Shown here: piece by piece, positions 14,791 through 28,859 of the stretch
Numbering within the stretch: position 1 is the stretch's first letter
How the letters are laid out: each line of letters opens with the position of its first letter
Assembly (NCBI GenBank): GCA_013400975.1
Contig: WBMZ01004648.1
Span: 434,001-498,000 of the forward strand
Source of the DNA: Atrichornis clamosus
Taxonomy: Eukaryota; Chordata; Aves; Passeriformes; Menuridae
DNA: 64,000 nt
Direction of reading: 5' to 3'
Translations under genes and position numbers: made by a program
Notes under the pieces: model-generated
What the model saw: only the letters and a program-made list of their open reading frames with translations
Told to the model about the DNA's origin: nothing
Databases searched by the model: none

Positions 14791-17700
14791 AAGGAGATTA
14801 CTGTCCTTTCAAATAATATGTGTGTTTTCAAACTTTTTAATAGTTTTCCAAATGAATGTTGGGTTCAATTCATTTTACATATATCACCACATTGGTGACG
14901 TATTATTTTTCGCCTTTATAACTAGATACACTCTCCTACACACATTTCCAGTCTATCAAATCACAAATTATCCATTTTTTTTTGAAAATTTGTGTTTCGA
15001 AAACATCAAAAGACAAAAATCCTGTGGGAAAATTATGCTTCATTCCATAACTTCTTTTGTCGCTAAATAGAACCTTAAATCTCTTCAATGCCTTTATAAG
15101 GAGCTTTGCTCCTCAGATGCATTAAACCCACCCACTTCCTCTCCATATACTATTGTCATCCCCTTTGAGGTCTGTTTCCCTGTTTGCCCTTTTCAAATGC
15201 TAGCATTTGTAAAAAAGATCTTTCAAAGACATTGTACTCAAGCCTTGATGGCAAAGGATCTTCTTATCGATACAACTGCTCATGCTTCTTTCATTTTTTT
15301 GAAAAGGAATCTAAAAAATAAAAAGTATTAAGTTTCTAGAATGGACTTTGTTTGAAAGCATCTTCTTTGTTTCCCCCCAACAGTTTGAAAAAGGATGATG
15401 TTTTCCAGGGAAGGGATTCCTCCCACTGAAGTTGACATGAATTCTGTTTTTAAAACAGGTGGAAGTGGAGTTTGGTATAGATTGGTTCGTACATATCAAG
15501 GATGCATGAGAATACAGCCCAAGAAAGGTCTGTGCAAAACTTCATGGGAAATAACGGAAAAATATTGCACTGGTTTTTTACAATTTAGAAATGGAAATAT
15601 TTTAATGCATATATAGAACCTACTATACTGTATGTAAAAGCCTCAAATTGCCACATATATGCTTGCAGGTCAAGTATCTCAGAGGCTGGATTTGTAACTC
15701 AGTTAAAACAGTGTAAAGCAAGAGTAATTCCATTAAACTAATTAAGTTGGTATACCTGTATAAGCCTGGAAGAAGTGTGTGAAGATTGAAACTCTGTAAT
15801 TGCATTTGTTTCCAGAAGAGATAGAGCATCATCGATATTTAAAAGGACATTGTTCAATAAATTAGTACCAAATGAAACACCGCAAAAAAAAAAGAAGCTT
15901 ACAAGATATAAATCAGTGCAGACCTCTTTTAATAATAATTTTTTATTTATTTAAACTTTGCCTTAAAAATATGAAAGCTCAATCCCCCTAGCAACTAACA
16001 CAATCTGACCTTATCAGATACCCAGTTCATGAAAAAATGAAGCCAAAAAAACTCATACAGGTTAATAAATGAGTGAAAAGGTAAAGATTTTGAAATTTAT
16101 TCTGTTTTTTACATGTTTGGGTATTTTTAATCTTTTTATAATCTTAATATTCAAAAATTCTCTTGACCAGGTAGTTATGAAGTTTGAAGTAGGATTTGTG
16201 TAAACTTTGAGTGACTTTATCACCATCTGCAGATTCCCTAAAGAATTTGGCTGTCCAAGGTTAAAAAGAAATGTCTCAGGAAATAAACCTAAACAGAGAA
16301 TAAATGATAAAAAGTGATCACTGAAATAGCATGCTGTTCAAAACTGGTGGTATTGAAATAGATATGGATGTATGATTAACTAGGGATCATCAAATTATTT
16401 TCTGCAAAATATTTAACTTTAATAAATATAATTGCTAATTTAATTTAGAGAGAGAGTCCAGATTTTTTTAATCAAGAAAGTAACTTTTTTCCCTGTTGGT
16501 TGTGAGATTAAGGCAATTCACACTTTTAATGTATTTTCTGCTTTTTACCTTTTTTTTGAATCTGATAGCAAGTTCTTTATTTCTCAACAAAATTCTAGCA
16601 AGGAAACACATTAAATAACAAATTAATGAGATTAATCTCAAATTAATTAAATACTCAGAAATTTTATCATTGTTTACTAAGAATTTTACAAGAATCCTAC
16701 TCATTTCTGCACCATGCTTCAAAAACATTATCTCAGGTTTTAATTCTAGTGTTTGGTAACCTTTGATGACTGACTGGCAAATACTTTGAACCTTGCATTT
16801 TTCAAAGCCTCCACCTTAAATATTCTTTGCTTTCGTTTTTCTTTAAGTAGTCATTGATGGAATTGTACATTAGCCTTTTCACTCCCTATTTCATTAACTA
16901 TTTCTCATTCTGTTTCTATCTTTCATTCTGTTTTAGATGAGTGGTTCGTATCTAAAAGTTCTGCTATACAATAACAGACATTAGCTTTCATCTTTGCCAG
17001 CTTCCAGATTAAGGGATCAAACTAAGGGAGAAACTTTTGGATTAAAGGATAAATTAAGGAATAGTTACTTGAGCAATTAAATCAGCAAGTTAGCAAAATA
17101 TGTGGATTTACCAGCTTTGGTTCTTGGACTTATTTCAAGACTAAAGGTGAATGGGTTAAAGGAAGGGAAATAATATCTTTGTGTTTTCTTAACCCCTGGG
17201 TTTATTAGAAAGATAACCTGCCATTGGAGAAAATTTAAAACAACATCATGACATTCTAATTTGCACCATCTGTTGATAATTGCCAATTCCCTAACATGTC
17301 AAATGTGAAAGGCTGAGAGGATGGAACAAAGATGGATATGCTTTGTGCATGCCAATCTGTTGTCTCTGTAACAGGAGGAATACACAGCATCTGAAAAAGA
17401 ACTCCATGTACTTCAGAAGCAATAACAAAAATAGCAACATGAGCTACTAAATTGTCACAAAACAAGGTGGAGAAAGGAATGCCTGTCTCCCTATACTATG
17501 TGACAGCAGGCACAGATCATTTCGGTACTTTGCACTTTTCCTCAAGGATGATATTTAACAGAATAGAGCATATGAAAGCAAAACAAGTTTTTTCTCAATC
17601 CTGAAAATATTTCCATGAGTACACAAGTTTAACTTCTTTTAAAGAATATGCCTGGACAGCCAAACATCTCTTCTTGGATCACTATAACTGGAATCGATGC

Positions 17701-18600
17701 TATCTAGGTTGTACTTATAAACAAGGCTTCTCTACTACCAATCTCTGTTTTTAAACAGATGGAGCCAGATGAATCTGTCAGGTGAATCAAATTAAGCATC
17801 TTTTAAGTGCAAGAACAATATGAAGATCACTATAAATTCACGTGTATTAGTTCTCTTTATCTTTTTTGTCTCAGACTGTGGACAGACACTGAAGAGGTGT
17901 ATAATTCCAGATGTCACTTTCCCTCAATTGGAAAGTAGAGTATTAAAGCCCAGAGAATGCACTAGATCCTGTGAACACTTCCTAATCTGTTTCAAACATA
18001 AATCATCTGAGTTATTTTGAAGAGTTTAAAGAGGAAGCACCCACATAATTCTTTCTATACGAACAATTCAGAGGGTAGGACCTCTGACTAGTGACCACTA
18101 AGGTACATATTTGGGCCCTTCTACTTGTAAAAACAGCTTTAATCTTCACTCTGTTAAGCCTAATCCTTTATTCTGAACAGCAGGAGCAGCTAATATGACT
18201 ACTAATATTATTTTTGTAAAAAATCACTTTTGAAGAACATTTTTACTAGCCACAACTTTTGACATTTTCTAAAGGAACTCAAATTAAGTACCCTTTAACA
18301 AGTAGGATAGTTGTTCTCCTACTTCAATATGCCTGTGGCTTTTCTTAGTTGTCAAAAGGGGTATATTAGACTTGAAAGGAAAGAAACATACAGAATCTTT
18401 GTAATTAAAAAAAAACATTCTTTGGATCTTTCCTGTTCCCTGGTATTTATATATGTAAATGTTTGGGGTTTTTCTATGTATGAACATATATAAAGACTCC
18501 AACTATATTGCAGACAATTAGGCTGATGATATTGATACAGAAATAAAATCAGACAGTTACTAAAGTTGCTTTTATATTTCTGAATGATCAACACAATTTA

Positions 18601-18649
18601 TAGAAAAAAAAACATCTTCTACTCGGTTGTAGATGCTTTTATTTTTCTA
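18601..18649. repeat. Imperfect hairpin, about 20-base arms, 6-base loop
   Basis: TAGAAAAA at the left end pairs with TTTTTCTA at the right end. Further in, four A pair with four T, CAT pairs with ATG, and CTAC pairs with GTAG around the loop TCGGTT. The stem is interrupted by small bulges. The outer half is A/T only and therefore weak. It may be a degraded MITE-like end pair or a chance hairpin; no transcription evidence can be seen. Confidence 0.45.
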
Positions 18650-20043
18650 TATCTGTAAGAGGAGTTCTAGTTTAAAGAAGTTTAACACTTGAATATCATG
18701 TAAATATAGTAAGAAATGTGTAAACTAAAGAAAAATAATGTTAACTGCTTCAAAGGGTCTTGTACTGGGAAAGATATGAAAACCATTCTCAAAGCTGAAG
18801 ACAGGGAATGTGAAAGCCACTACTGACAGTTGAAGGTGAAAGAAAATATATTATTTCTGTTTACTTACACATGGTACAGTTTAAATTGTTTCAAGTTGAA
18901 ATAGTTTTTGTTGGAATTGTACTGATTTCAATCTGTTAGCTCTGCTGCTGCTCTTTTTATAGCATCAGTAACATTAGCTTCTGCTTAGATAACTGTTTGC
19001 TAATGAGCAAGAGACCACCAACTAATTCCAGAAAGAACAAATAAAGATATTTTACAGTCAATATTCAGGTAGAGATGTACTGATTCTCAGTTTTCTGTTC
19101 CTGACATTGACTAGAGCAATTACTCAACATCTACAGCCAGGCCACTTGAATGATGATAATCCCACAAGTTAACTAGGGATGGATTCGTTCCATATATAGA
19201 GAAGAGACTTTCAGGAAAATGTCATGATGTTCTCCAAAAATACTGTGAACTATTTTATATGGACACTTAATATCTTCCTCTTAATATCTTCAGAAAAATG
19301 AATAAGGAGGAATTAAAATTAAGGCCTTACAAAATTTGTTAGTACAGATTCTGTCAATATAGTCCTCTGGTTGTAACAAATACCAGCTATTTTTCCTATT
19401 AAAAAACTTCATTGTTCCATTTGTGGACTCCTCTCTGTCTCTCTGAAAACAGAGGTGCCTACTTCACCAGCCAACCACCAATTCAACATGGATCTCTGAA
19501 TCTCTAGCTGATTTTTCATAAGCAATTACAGTACAAACTGTTTGGTCATGACACATGTACAAAAAAACCCAGTGATTATCTGTTGCTTGTCTGTTGTTCA
19601 ATTCACATTATAAATAAAGATAAATGAAGAGTCTGTTTGTTGCTAAGGTTCCCTATTTTGAAAGGTCAACTGCTGATAGACTATGAGAAACAGACAGTGA
19701 AACCAACTAGTCCATAGTATTCAGGAACTTGAATGGAGAGAATATCCAGATTTTATTTAAACCAAAGGAGAAAAATAATCTGAATTACCTAAGGAACTCA
19801 AATGAGCATAAAGACAAATCTTTCAGTGTTCCAAATCTGAGTAAATAAGAGATTCAAAGAAATATTGGAATGAAAAAAATCAAATACAAACAGATCATAT
19901 AATATACAGTGTCAAGAAGAAACTGGGAAGGTTTACTCATCTATAGTTCCTATACATTGCTTGAGACAAACCATAAGAAATTGCTTCAATCACATAAATA
20001 AAAAAGATTAAGAACAGAAGAATCAGCAGTAATATGCAAAAAG

Positions 20044-20060
20044 ATATAGATATATATATA
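20044..20060. repeat. Short TA-rich dinucleotide run
   Basis: ATATAGATATATATATA. This is simple sequence just upstream of the decayed LINE. Confidence 0.7.
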
Positions 20061-20199
20061 AAAATTAATATTTTCCTGATTTTTCTATGAATCTAATGAT
20101 GCTGAATATGCAAACATAGGCAAGGTGATGAGTGTGTGAACAGAGGTTTGGAAAAGGATATTACTGCAACTGGGATAGATGCAAAATACAAAGATCTTA

Positions 20200-21440
20200 A
20201 AATGTTCAAATCAGAGGAACTAAGTCTTGTTATTCCAGAATTTGGAGCAAAATGGAACATAGCGTTTCGGATTTCACAACCAGATTTTGTAATATTTATT
20301 TTTTTTTATTTCCTCAGTTGTTTCGTATCAATGCAGAATAGAAGATAGAGTATGAAAAGGAGGGCAGAATGACAACCCATTAGTCTGATAAATAATAATA
20401 TTCAAGGCTTTCTTCTGAAAGACATTTTGAAAGAAAGAATAAGATATTGCCAGTCTAATGTGATAGAATTCATTGAAGAATGATTGATTTTCTAGATGGG
20501 AAAAGAGAACAGATATTATCAGTCTGATACCACACAGGAATTTTTAGTTAAGAAGAGGAGAAAAAAGGGATTACTCTGGGAATTATAAAGTGGGGAAGGG
20601 AATTAAGGAGGGGTGACAATAGGAGTAAAGAACAGGAACAAACGCAGGTAGAGGGAGGCTGCAATTGCATTTCCTCAGCGATTGGTCTCTTGAGTGGTTT
20701 CATTAATATTTTCTGTAATAACCTTGAAAGAAATATGATACTGAGTTAAATGAAATATGTAACTTGTTAGGAAAATTGGGATATCACACAGAAAGAATTG
20801 GATGACCCTGAGTACTGGAAAAATAGAAGCAGAATGAAATTCAATAGTATGAAATATATAGTAACGCATTTAGGAATTGATAACAACATTTTTTTCAATA
20901 AATTAGGAATTAATTATTTGGAAATGACTGAGAAAGAAAATCTGGCTCTACATGTACAACTATGTACCATCATGATAGCATGACCATGAAAAAGAAAAAT
21001 GTAATTCTACAAAATATCATTTGAAGTGTTTTCAGAGGAGACAGGTGGGAATCAATGACATTGTACAAGGCAAAAGTGAAATGACATGAAAAATACCGTA
21101 TATAATTCTGATCACATACAATCAAGGAAACATGCATTGAAACTGAAATAGGATGAAGAATGGCGTGTAAGGTCAGGAGAAAACCTTCTTACAAAATGAA
21201 ACAAAATATTATTGGGTAGTTATTAGTTTAGTCATAGAAAAGAAGGTCAGGAAGAACTGAAAACATATACAATATGTGAACACCAGGAAAAGAAATTAAA
21301 CTATCTAAGTTATGTGATAATTATAATTCAGGATTTAAAAAAAACGAAAGACCACTAGTCAGGTCATGAATAGACATAGGCAAGTAAGGAGAATAAGATT
21401 TCTGCCATAAGAAAAATGATGTATCTATAGAAAGTGCAAA
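20200..21440 (+). mobile_element. Decayed CR1-clade LINE, reverse transcriptase to C-terminal part of ORF2
   Basis: The order of recognisable pieces follows the ORF2 of an old CR1-clade LINE like those abundant in turtles. At 20513-20640 there is a stretch matching the region after the 'KAFDTV' motif (TACCACACAGGAATTTTTAG, then TAAAGTGGGGAAGGGAATTA). At 20671-20780 is the segment around the catalytic FADD motif, whose place (about 20746-20765) now reads through TGA and TAA. At 20798-20983 one frame stays open and still shows RMKFNS, THLGI and LEMTEKEN, corresponding to the family's 'GMKFN..K..VMHLG...LE.TEEEKDLG'. At 21060-21115 is the 'LYKALVRPHLEYC'-coding region (TTGTACAAGGCAAAAGTGA), and at 21119-21185 the 'KLEQVQRRA' region. 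Downstream pieces to about 21440 fit the ORF2 C-terminus. There are many stops and indels, so it is long dead. The left boundary is uncertain and may reach 19700. Confidence 0.8.
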
Positions 21441-24394
21441 GACCAGAAAAAGTCTGACCAATTTTTAAAGTGAAACTTGTTTAATTTATTAAAAGTATTA
21501 TGTGTTACAGATACTGGTAATTTCAGGAGCTGAACTGCATTTCAAAAATTAATTTCGTCCTAGTCCTATGTTCCCAAGTGTTTGCTGACTTACCAGTAAG
21601 ACAAACTTATCACTGACTAATGTAAATCAAGATGACAGATTTCAGTCCTTTGTCATTTTGCCAGAGGAAATCCTTAATCAACATCAGCAGAACATGTTGT
21701 ATACAATTTTTTGTTGAATTGTTTGCAGGACGTCAGTTAGAGTGGAAAGTCTTTGCTATGTTAGGAGATTTCCAATTTTTACTTATAACATTGTTCTGAA
21801 ACAAAGGCTTTTATTTGTCTCCAATCACTGCCATTGTGCTGCTGCATACACCTTACAGTTTTTAAAAGCTGGGTATAGAGGGGGGATTTGTAACTGGCAA
21901 GATTGCAGGTGTGAAGAGTCTGTCACAACATACTGTTTCAGGACTTTCCAGGGACTCCAGCTAGAGCTGTGTATGACCCTTTGGGAAGGTGGGAACCATC
22001 TGTTTCTAATGGGATAAAGCTTCTGTTTCTAAATCTGCAGGGCTGCAAGATATTGAACTTACATTCTGACATATTTAAAAGCAGAGTGCATTTCAAAAGG
22101 AAATTTGGGAGAAAGAAGGAAGCAATTCGCTGGCAGTTATTGCTTGAAAAGACTCTGCATTTGAGAATGGCAGAAATAATCTGTGAAGTAATAATACAAT
22201 GCAGGAGAGACTAAAACATTGTATTAGCTTACTTTATGACAGTGCCCCAAAATCAGGACATAGATAAACTCATGGCATATTTATCACTCACAGAGCTGAT
22301 TTAACAGTCCATTCAGTAGAAGAAAACTTACTTTAGACTTTGAAAATTCATAGGGACAGTGCAACAAAACATTCAGATATCTGCAGGTAATTAGATCACA
22401 AGGACTGAAAAATAGAAACTGATCTTAGTAAAATTTTCAAAGGGAAAAGGTGACTGTGTAAAAAAAAAGTAGGATTTCTATTAAATGTTGTTTACTGGAG
22501 AATAAAATTAAGCAAGTCAAATAAAAAGGTGAAACAAAAAGGTAAAGCAAAGCAATGCACAGTGCTATTCCCCTGTATAGATGTTTTAGTATAAACTGAA
22601 GAGGAATCCAGCTGCCTAATAGAGGTTACAGAGTTGCTTGAATTCCCTGCACCCTCAGTGGTGTGAGATGTCTCTGGAGGCTTGGAGAGGGATATGCTGT
22701 ATGCTTCGCTTCAGATTCTTCTGCAAGTGAGAGAGCTCTTGCTGACAGTATTCTACACAGCATTAATATTCTATATTGCCAATATATAGAAAAAAGGTGC
22801 CTTCTTCCATCATGTCATCCCAAAATTAGGTTTTAACTCTTCTCACCTCTTCTCCTGAGTGTTCAGGAGCAAAGGGGAAACATGAATTGCCTCCATCATT
22901 TGGGATCCATCCTGCTCACAGGTGCCCTTGCCAAACTGCTGGCCACCCTCTATACTGAAAGTCAGCAGTAAGGGCAGCCTTAGGAGGTGAAGCAGGACGC
23001 CAGTCTCAGAGTAGAGACAACAATTCATTCTCATCTAGTTCCTTTCGTACCAGATAAATATCAGCCTTTCTTTGCTCTTGCCCTGTGGCTCTTAACTGCT
23101 TAGCAGTAAAAAACCTGAGTGGCAAAATGGCACAGACCTGACATTTTGGGCACTTTGTCAGCATCTAAGTGTTCAGTCCCCTCTTGTTGAGTGGCTTAGG
23201 ACCTAGAACAGGATTCTACCACTAGTCTAGATCAACCCTTTACAGAAAAAAATTAAATCCCTATCAACAGACAGCATGCCAGAGGATGCTAAATATAATC
23301 TTATAGTTCATGTTTGTCAAGCTTCTCTAAAGACTTTGACAGAGTTCAGGTGTCTATTTGCACTGCCTGGTGTGAATGCAATTCCTATATCTGGGCAATT
23401 AAAATTAAGCACCCAGGGGGCTTTAATCTAGGAATGAAAATACCATATTTAAATGCCTTAGGAATTAAACTATTTCAAAAAGTACAAGAGTATTGGATTT
23501 CTTCTAGGGACTTTGATGGGTTTTAGGCAGAGTGTACGTCACCTTGAATTCCTAGACTCGGATTTTCAAAAAACTGCAAAAGATGCACACTAAGAATGGA
23601 TTTTAAAGGTAAGTTGACAGGTTCCCTGTTTCTTGCATATTAACAAAGTCCCGTAAATAGGCATTATTCACTATAGATAGAACTGAATTTTATTTAACAT
23701 AATTTTCTGTTTTGTTAAGAGAAATATAATATTTTGTGTCTTTACTTGTGTACATTTACATGTGAATAAAAATATATTTTTATGACATAAGTTTAAGAGA
23801 CCAATAACCTATATAATTTATTTACTATGCATTTCAGAGCAATCCACTTTAATAACTTCTATTTTTAAATACAAAGTAACTAGGAATGGATTAATGAGGC
23901 CTAATATTATGAAAAGAAATTTAATGATACATGTGGAGATAATACTTCACAACACAAGCCAGCAGGGGACTATTCTCCATTAGAAGCCCGAGTTCTGTGA
24001 AGATTCAATGATGCAAGTGAATGCATTATTATATTAGCAGATAGTCACAGTTTGCAGAACTGTGGAAACTCTGTTTTCTTACACGATATTATTGGCAGAT
24101 ATTGGAAAGCTTACGCAAACACATTTGGCCCTGCTGAAACCCTTGAGATAATCATCCTTCCCAAACGTCAAAACAATAACATGCAAGGTTATAAGAAGAA
24201 CAACAAAATCATCAGAAACATGGAATTCTTGCACCAAATGAAATTAAAAGAGTCTACTCTAGCAGGTCCCAACCTTGTAAAGAGTTCACATTCCTGTCTT
24301 TAATTGTGTGAATAGTTATATTGATTTCATATTCAAAAATCTTCATGGGATTAAGGTTTAAATTGGGGTCAGATGTCTCTGGTCACTTCTGTTG

Positions 24395-24460
24395 CCCTTC
24401 TTGAACTCCATGGCACTACTGACATGCTCAGAATTAGGTGTTTGCAAGGTCAGAGTCTCA
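24395..24460. repeat. Possible old amniote interspersed repeat fragment
   Basis: The phrase AACTCCATGGCACTACTGA followed by CATGCTCAGAATTAGGTG and TTTGCAAGGTCAGAGTC resembles a repeat remembered from turtles and crocodilians ('CTCCATTGACTTC... CATGCTTAAGTG...TTTGCTGGATCAGGGCC'). The match is diffuse and I cannot exclude chance. Confidence 0.25.
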
Positions 24461-26308
24461 GTCTGGAAACAACGAAAGTAAAAGCAGATACGACAGAGAA
24501 GTAATTTTGTATGGTACCCTGACAAGAAAGAAAAAAAACTTCTCTTTATATCCTGCTTTATATCCAGATGCTTAGACAGAGTTGCATAAAAGATCTTGGT
24601 AAATGGTCCCTCAGGAATATACTTCCTGATACCAGTTTGGATTCTGTCTCATGAGATTTAGAAAAAGCAAAATGGGATAGGATCATCGGACAGATTTAGA
24701 TGCTAGTCTTCAGGCTATGTAATAAAGTTAATAACTCCAAATTCTCTACAGTAGATGAAGATGCATACGTTTCACGTGTCCAAAGTAATCAGGGTACTTA
24801 AAAGAGGACACAAAGCCAAAATGATATGATTATATCTCTGTGCCAGCCTGAGCTACTCTAATTGCTTGTCTTGCACTTTTCTCCTCTCTTGGGTAGGATT
24901 TTGAGTTCCCTCCTTACCCCAGCCTGGTATTGCTCCATTAGTGGCTTTATGAAGGTCCTCCAGTGCACTGATCAGTCATTTTTATTGTGGAATTTGCTGT
25001 AGATGTACTGACTTGAGGTCCTGCAAGAAAATGTCCAGCAAGTGCCAGCAACTTTCAAAAGGAAATCATAAGAATATCTGACCACAGGGAAGTAAAAGGA
25101 ACACAAAATTTTCTAGTTATTGATTTGTAATGTCACAAGACTCTTGAAGGGTTCTATTTCACCAGAAACTCCTAAAAGATAGATTCCTCCTAGGGCATCA
25201 GTATAGCTGATATCTTCTCAGCTTTCAGAAAAATTCATAGGTCTTGCCTGTGAGTCTTATAGATTTAAGCATTAGCATTAAGATTGGTGCCTTCAAAATA
25301 GATGTTTTCCCTCCTCTGCCTTGTTAATCCCACTTAGAGCACTCACAGTATAGCAAGGAATATACAATTCCCACTTCCCCCTATTCCTTCTCCCTTTACT
25401 AAAATGGTATAATCATCTACTATATAAAAGGAAACCACCCAGTTAAAGCAGGGGGGAACACTTCCATTTCTACATGATGAAGCTGTTTCAGTCTTTCTGG
25501 ATTATTTATATTCCCTTGAGAAGGTAGTGATCCCATATTCCAGGTGAGTGCTCTAACTGGCAGGCTGGCAAATTGTTCTGCTCTGCCTCTGACTCCTCTG
25601 TTATTCAATTATTTCCTGGAAAATGAGACAGAAGAGGCTGAGAAATTCCTATCCTGGAACTCCTTATCAGTGGTACCCTCAGGCAGGTGTGGGTTCAGTC
25701 AGAATACAAGTCAAAATTTAGCTGCTTCACATCTCCCCAACCACTGAATTGCCCCTTTAAAGATACAGCAGCTTTGCCCTTCTTACAGACTGGCTACACT
25801 GTGGATCCACCCAGGTAAAATTGTTCTGGAAATACTTGTTTTATTAATCAAGCTGAGATTTAGTCAGGATCTTGGCACCTCACTGTTTAATGCTAACAGA
25901 ATTAAACTGTTGTGCATGCCAGGATTAAGTGGCTAGGAGAACTTCACTAATGGGAATTTATGTGCTCAAGGGATTTAACCTTGGCTCCTAGAAGAAGTCC
26001 TGAGGTGGAGGGTTGTGAAACCCAGTAGTGCTATGAAGAAAAGTGTACTTTATCCTGCAGGTGTGAAACCTTTGTAGCATGCATCAAAGCATCATCTGGA
26101 GAGTATCACCTCCTCTCAGGAATATAATCAGTAGAACACAATATTACATCCTATTTTTCAGGCAAATTATATTTAATAATCAAATAGACATGACAGGTAT
26201 GACTCTGAATTCAGCTTGCAATTTTCTTTAGCTAGTATACATACAAGAACTACTTTAATGACTCAGACTATAAAACAATCACTGATCCCTAATTACAGAA
26301 GGAAATTT

Positions 26309-26324
26309 TGTGTGTGTGTGTGTG
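26309..26324. repeat. (TG)8 microsatellite
   Basis: Eight uninterrupted TG units. Confidence 0.9.
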
Positions 26325-28256
26325 GCAATGCAAGTTCATTAGGGGTTATTTTCTCTTTCCCTGAGAAGTTTTATTGAAGGTTCTACAATTTTCTTCTTCT
26401 GTTATGCTTTTGAAATCAGTGTCCCCATCAGGATGCATACATCTTCTGCATTACTTTCCCAAGTATGACCTAACAAAAAACAGAAAAAGAAATGGTAAGG
26501 TATGCTTAAAACACACAGCAAGAATTAAAAGACATAATCACCTTATTTGGATTTTGCTAATGTACCTGTCTAATCATTTGATAGGAATTAAAATAAACTC
26601 CAAATATAAGTAATTTAGAAACAGAATTCTGGAAAGCCTGTGAAAAGTGAACACTGAAATAATGTAAGCACTTTAGAAAATACCCCACAGAGGGGATTCA
26701 ACCCTCGAAGTGCAGCTATGTAAAAGCTAATCCAGCCTAAGAAATCTATCAGTCTCCTTTTGTAATCAATGGAGAGAGAGAGGCATATCCAGATGGCAGT
26801 TTTCTCATTTCTAAGTCTCCACAGGAGAGGAGGAGAATTCCAAGGAAAAGCCTAATTTTTATTTGATCACATTTAGATAAGATGAATCCTACATTTGACT
26901 TTCTGTAACACTCAATTTTTGTTAAGATTAAGAGGATGAATATTTTCTGATTTGTTAAAGTCTAATGACCAAAACTGAAGTGTGTTTAATTTACTTCTAC
27001 TTCATTCCTCAGTCCAGACTCCAGCTAGTGACACACTGGCCATTGTGTTAAATCACTCAAAATTTTGCCAGGCTTAGGATGATTACTCTAGGAAGGGGGT
27101 AGTCCACATCTGTTAAAAGTTCAAAGATGCTTAGGTTGATATTCTTAATTTTCCCTTGTTCTTCCCAATATATATATACAAGGTCAATAGTGTATATAGT
27201 GTAACAGAACATTTAAAAGTAAAGAAGTTAACTTTGGTTTTCAGTAATGCATTATTTTGCATTTAATAAAATTGCATATCTGTTACTAATAATGCTAATT
27301 TTCACTGTGTTTTTAAAATGTATATTTTCTCAAAATTTTCTTCTGAATTTTTTAGCCCAAAGTAAAACAGTAGTCTACACATATTTACTGATAATAAAAA
27401 ATACTTACAGGTGCTCCTGACTTCAGTAACAGCAATAAAATATTAAATAGTGATTCTGAATTTGGATAAAAATCAATATTGTAACAGTGAAGTGGACACT
27501 GAAATGGTGAAACTCATTTCACCTTATATGAAATATTTACTTTTTTTTTAAATTTTATTTTAAAGAAAAACCTCATCCTATGCATGCTTTGGTTTAAAGC
27601 ATCCTTTAAAACATTTCTAAAGCTTTATATGCAATGGAAATACTTAGTAATAAGTATTTCTGTATAACATAAAACACTCTCTGGCACTTTGTAATAGCTT
27701 TTTCAATGTGTTTCCTTTGTGCTCACAGATTCACAGCACTGTTATTTGTGTATATGAATGTATTTGAATCTGGATGCAGCTGTGTGTAGGATTCAGCTGA
27801 TGGTAGCATAAAATGTATATTTTCCAGATTCAGCTGTGACAGAAAGAAGCTCAGATTTCTATAGCAGTTTCACCAGCACAAGTCAAAAGAAACTTGGATG
27901 CAGTCAGTGAGGTGACTTTGCATTCCCTATGGTCTAAGTAGCATATTTAGCATAGAACTGCAAATCTGTAAGGCATCAGGTGAGCCGCTGGAATCAGGTA
28001 GCAGAGGATCCAGGAATGGGAGTTGAGAAAATCTGGAGATGGAAATTGGTGCTATCTGTCTGTTTCAGGTATGCTCATTTAGCTCATGTGGCAGCCAAAG
28101 CAACTCCATCCTTTTTGCTATTTTTAACATGATTTTGAGCAACCGCATGGATGCCTATCCTTGTGTTATATTCATGTTTCTTATTTACAGTCTCATCAAA
28201 GCCTAAGCAAGATCGGACTTCATTCCTTATGGATTGGAAAACCCTGATTTGCCCAG

Positions 28257-28284
28257 AAACAAAACAAAACAAAACAAAACAAAA
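28257..28284. repeat. (AAAAC)n microsatellite
   Basis: About five AAAAC units just upstream of the GC-richer patch. A similar run occurs at 58253-58277. Confidence 0.9.
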
Positions 28285-28346
28285 GCATTTTATTTTTATT
28301 CATTAACATTATTTATTTTTATTTCTATTTCCTGTCAAATCCCATC

Positions 28347-28859
28347 TTGCTGGTTTCTTTCACCCTGGCTGAGTATCCTCCCCACCCTTGCAGAACTGCC
28401 TGCTGGCTGCCTATCACAGGCAGGCTGAAACACCTGGGTGCTCGTCCTGCACAGCTGTACACGTGCCACTGCCCAGCCGTCTGCAGAGCAGTCCATATGG
28501 CGACTGCTCCTGTAGAGTGGGCTGACAGGCAGCTCCATCCCAGAGGCAATGTTTATTCTAGAATTAGAAAACATTGCATTAGGATTGCTTGCAATAAGAG
28601 CAGTATCAAACCTCTGCCCCAAGCCCAAACTTTATCCCGAATTCAAGGACATTTAGCTTACCTGTTTGCTTGTAGGGGGAAGTTTTGTTTAGTTTCTGAG
28701 TTTCTGTGCTTTCCCCTGCCACCTATGAGCCATGGTGCCAAAAATGCCATTACAGTGGCTGTTATTGCCATGTTTATTCTGGGTCTGCAAATGGAATACA
28801 TTGAAAATTCCATTTCAGAATTCACTGTGGTGAGTTTAAGTCTAGTCCAGCCCAGATAA
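28347..28859 (+). other. Open frame of 170 codons in a GC-richer patch, probably not a gene
   Basis: The frame is open for 170 codons, but its first codon is TTG; the first ATG (28497) leaves 120 codons. The translation shows no domain or family I recognise, only a short hydrophobic stretch (NAITVAVIAMFILGL) near residues 133-147. Minus-strand frames are open here too, as expected where G+C rises and stops become rarer. There is no visible promoter, splice pattern or poly(A) signal tied to it. It could equally be part of an unrecognised repeat or a regulatory element. Confidence 0.15.

Larger units (their letters stand above)
7593..20199. other. AT-rich intergenic or intronic DNA, no gene seen
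   Basis: No coding exon is recognisable. The stretch contains an A-rich run at 11319-11377, two weak matches to old amniote repeats (about 12318-12382 and 14715-14790) and a hairpin at 18601-18649. The last 500 bp, from about 19700, may be the badly decayed upstream part of the LINE annotated at 20200-21440, but I could not align it convincingly. Confidence 0.55.

Noticed and set aside
17256..17520. Possible LTR or retroviral fragment
   Set aside because: I looked for TG...CA ends, a primer-binding site and a polypurine tract and found no consistent set.
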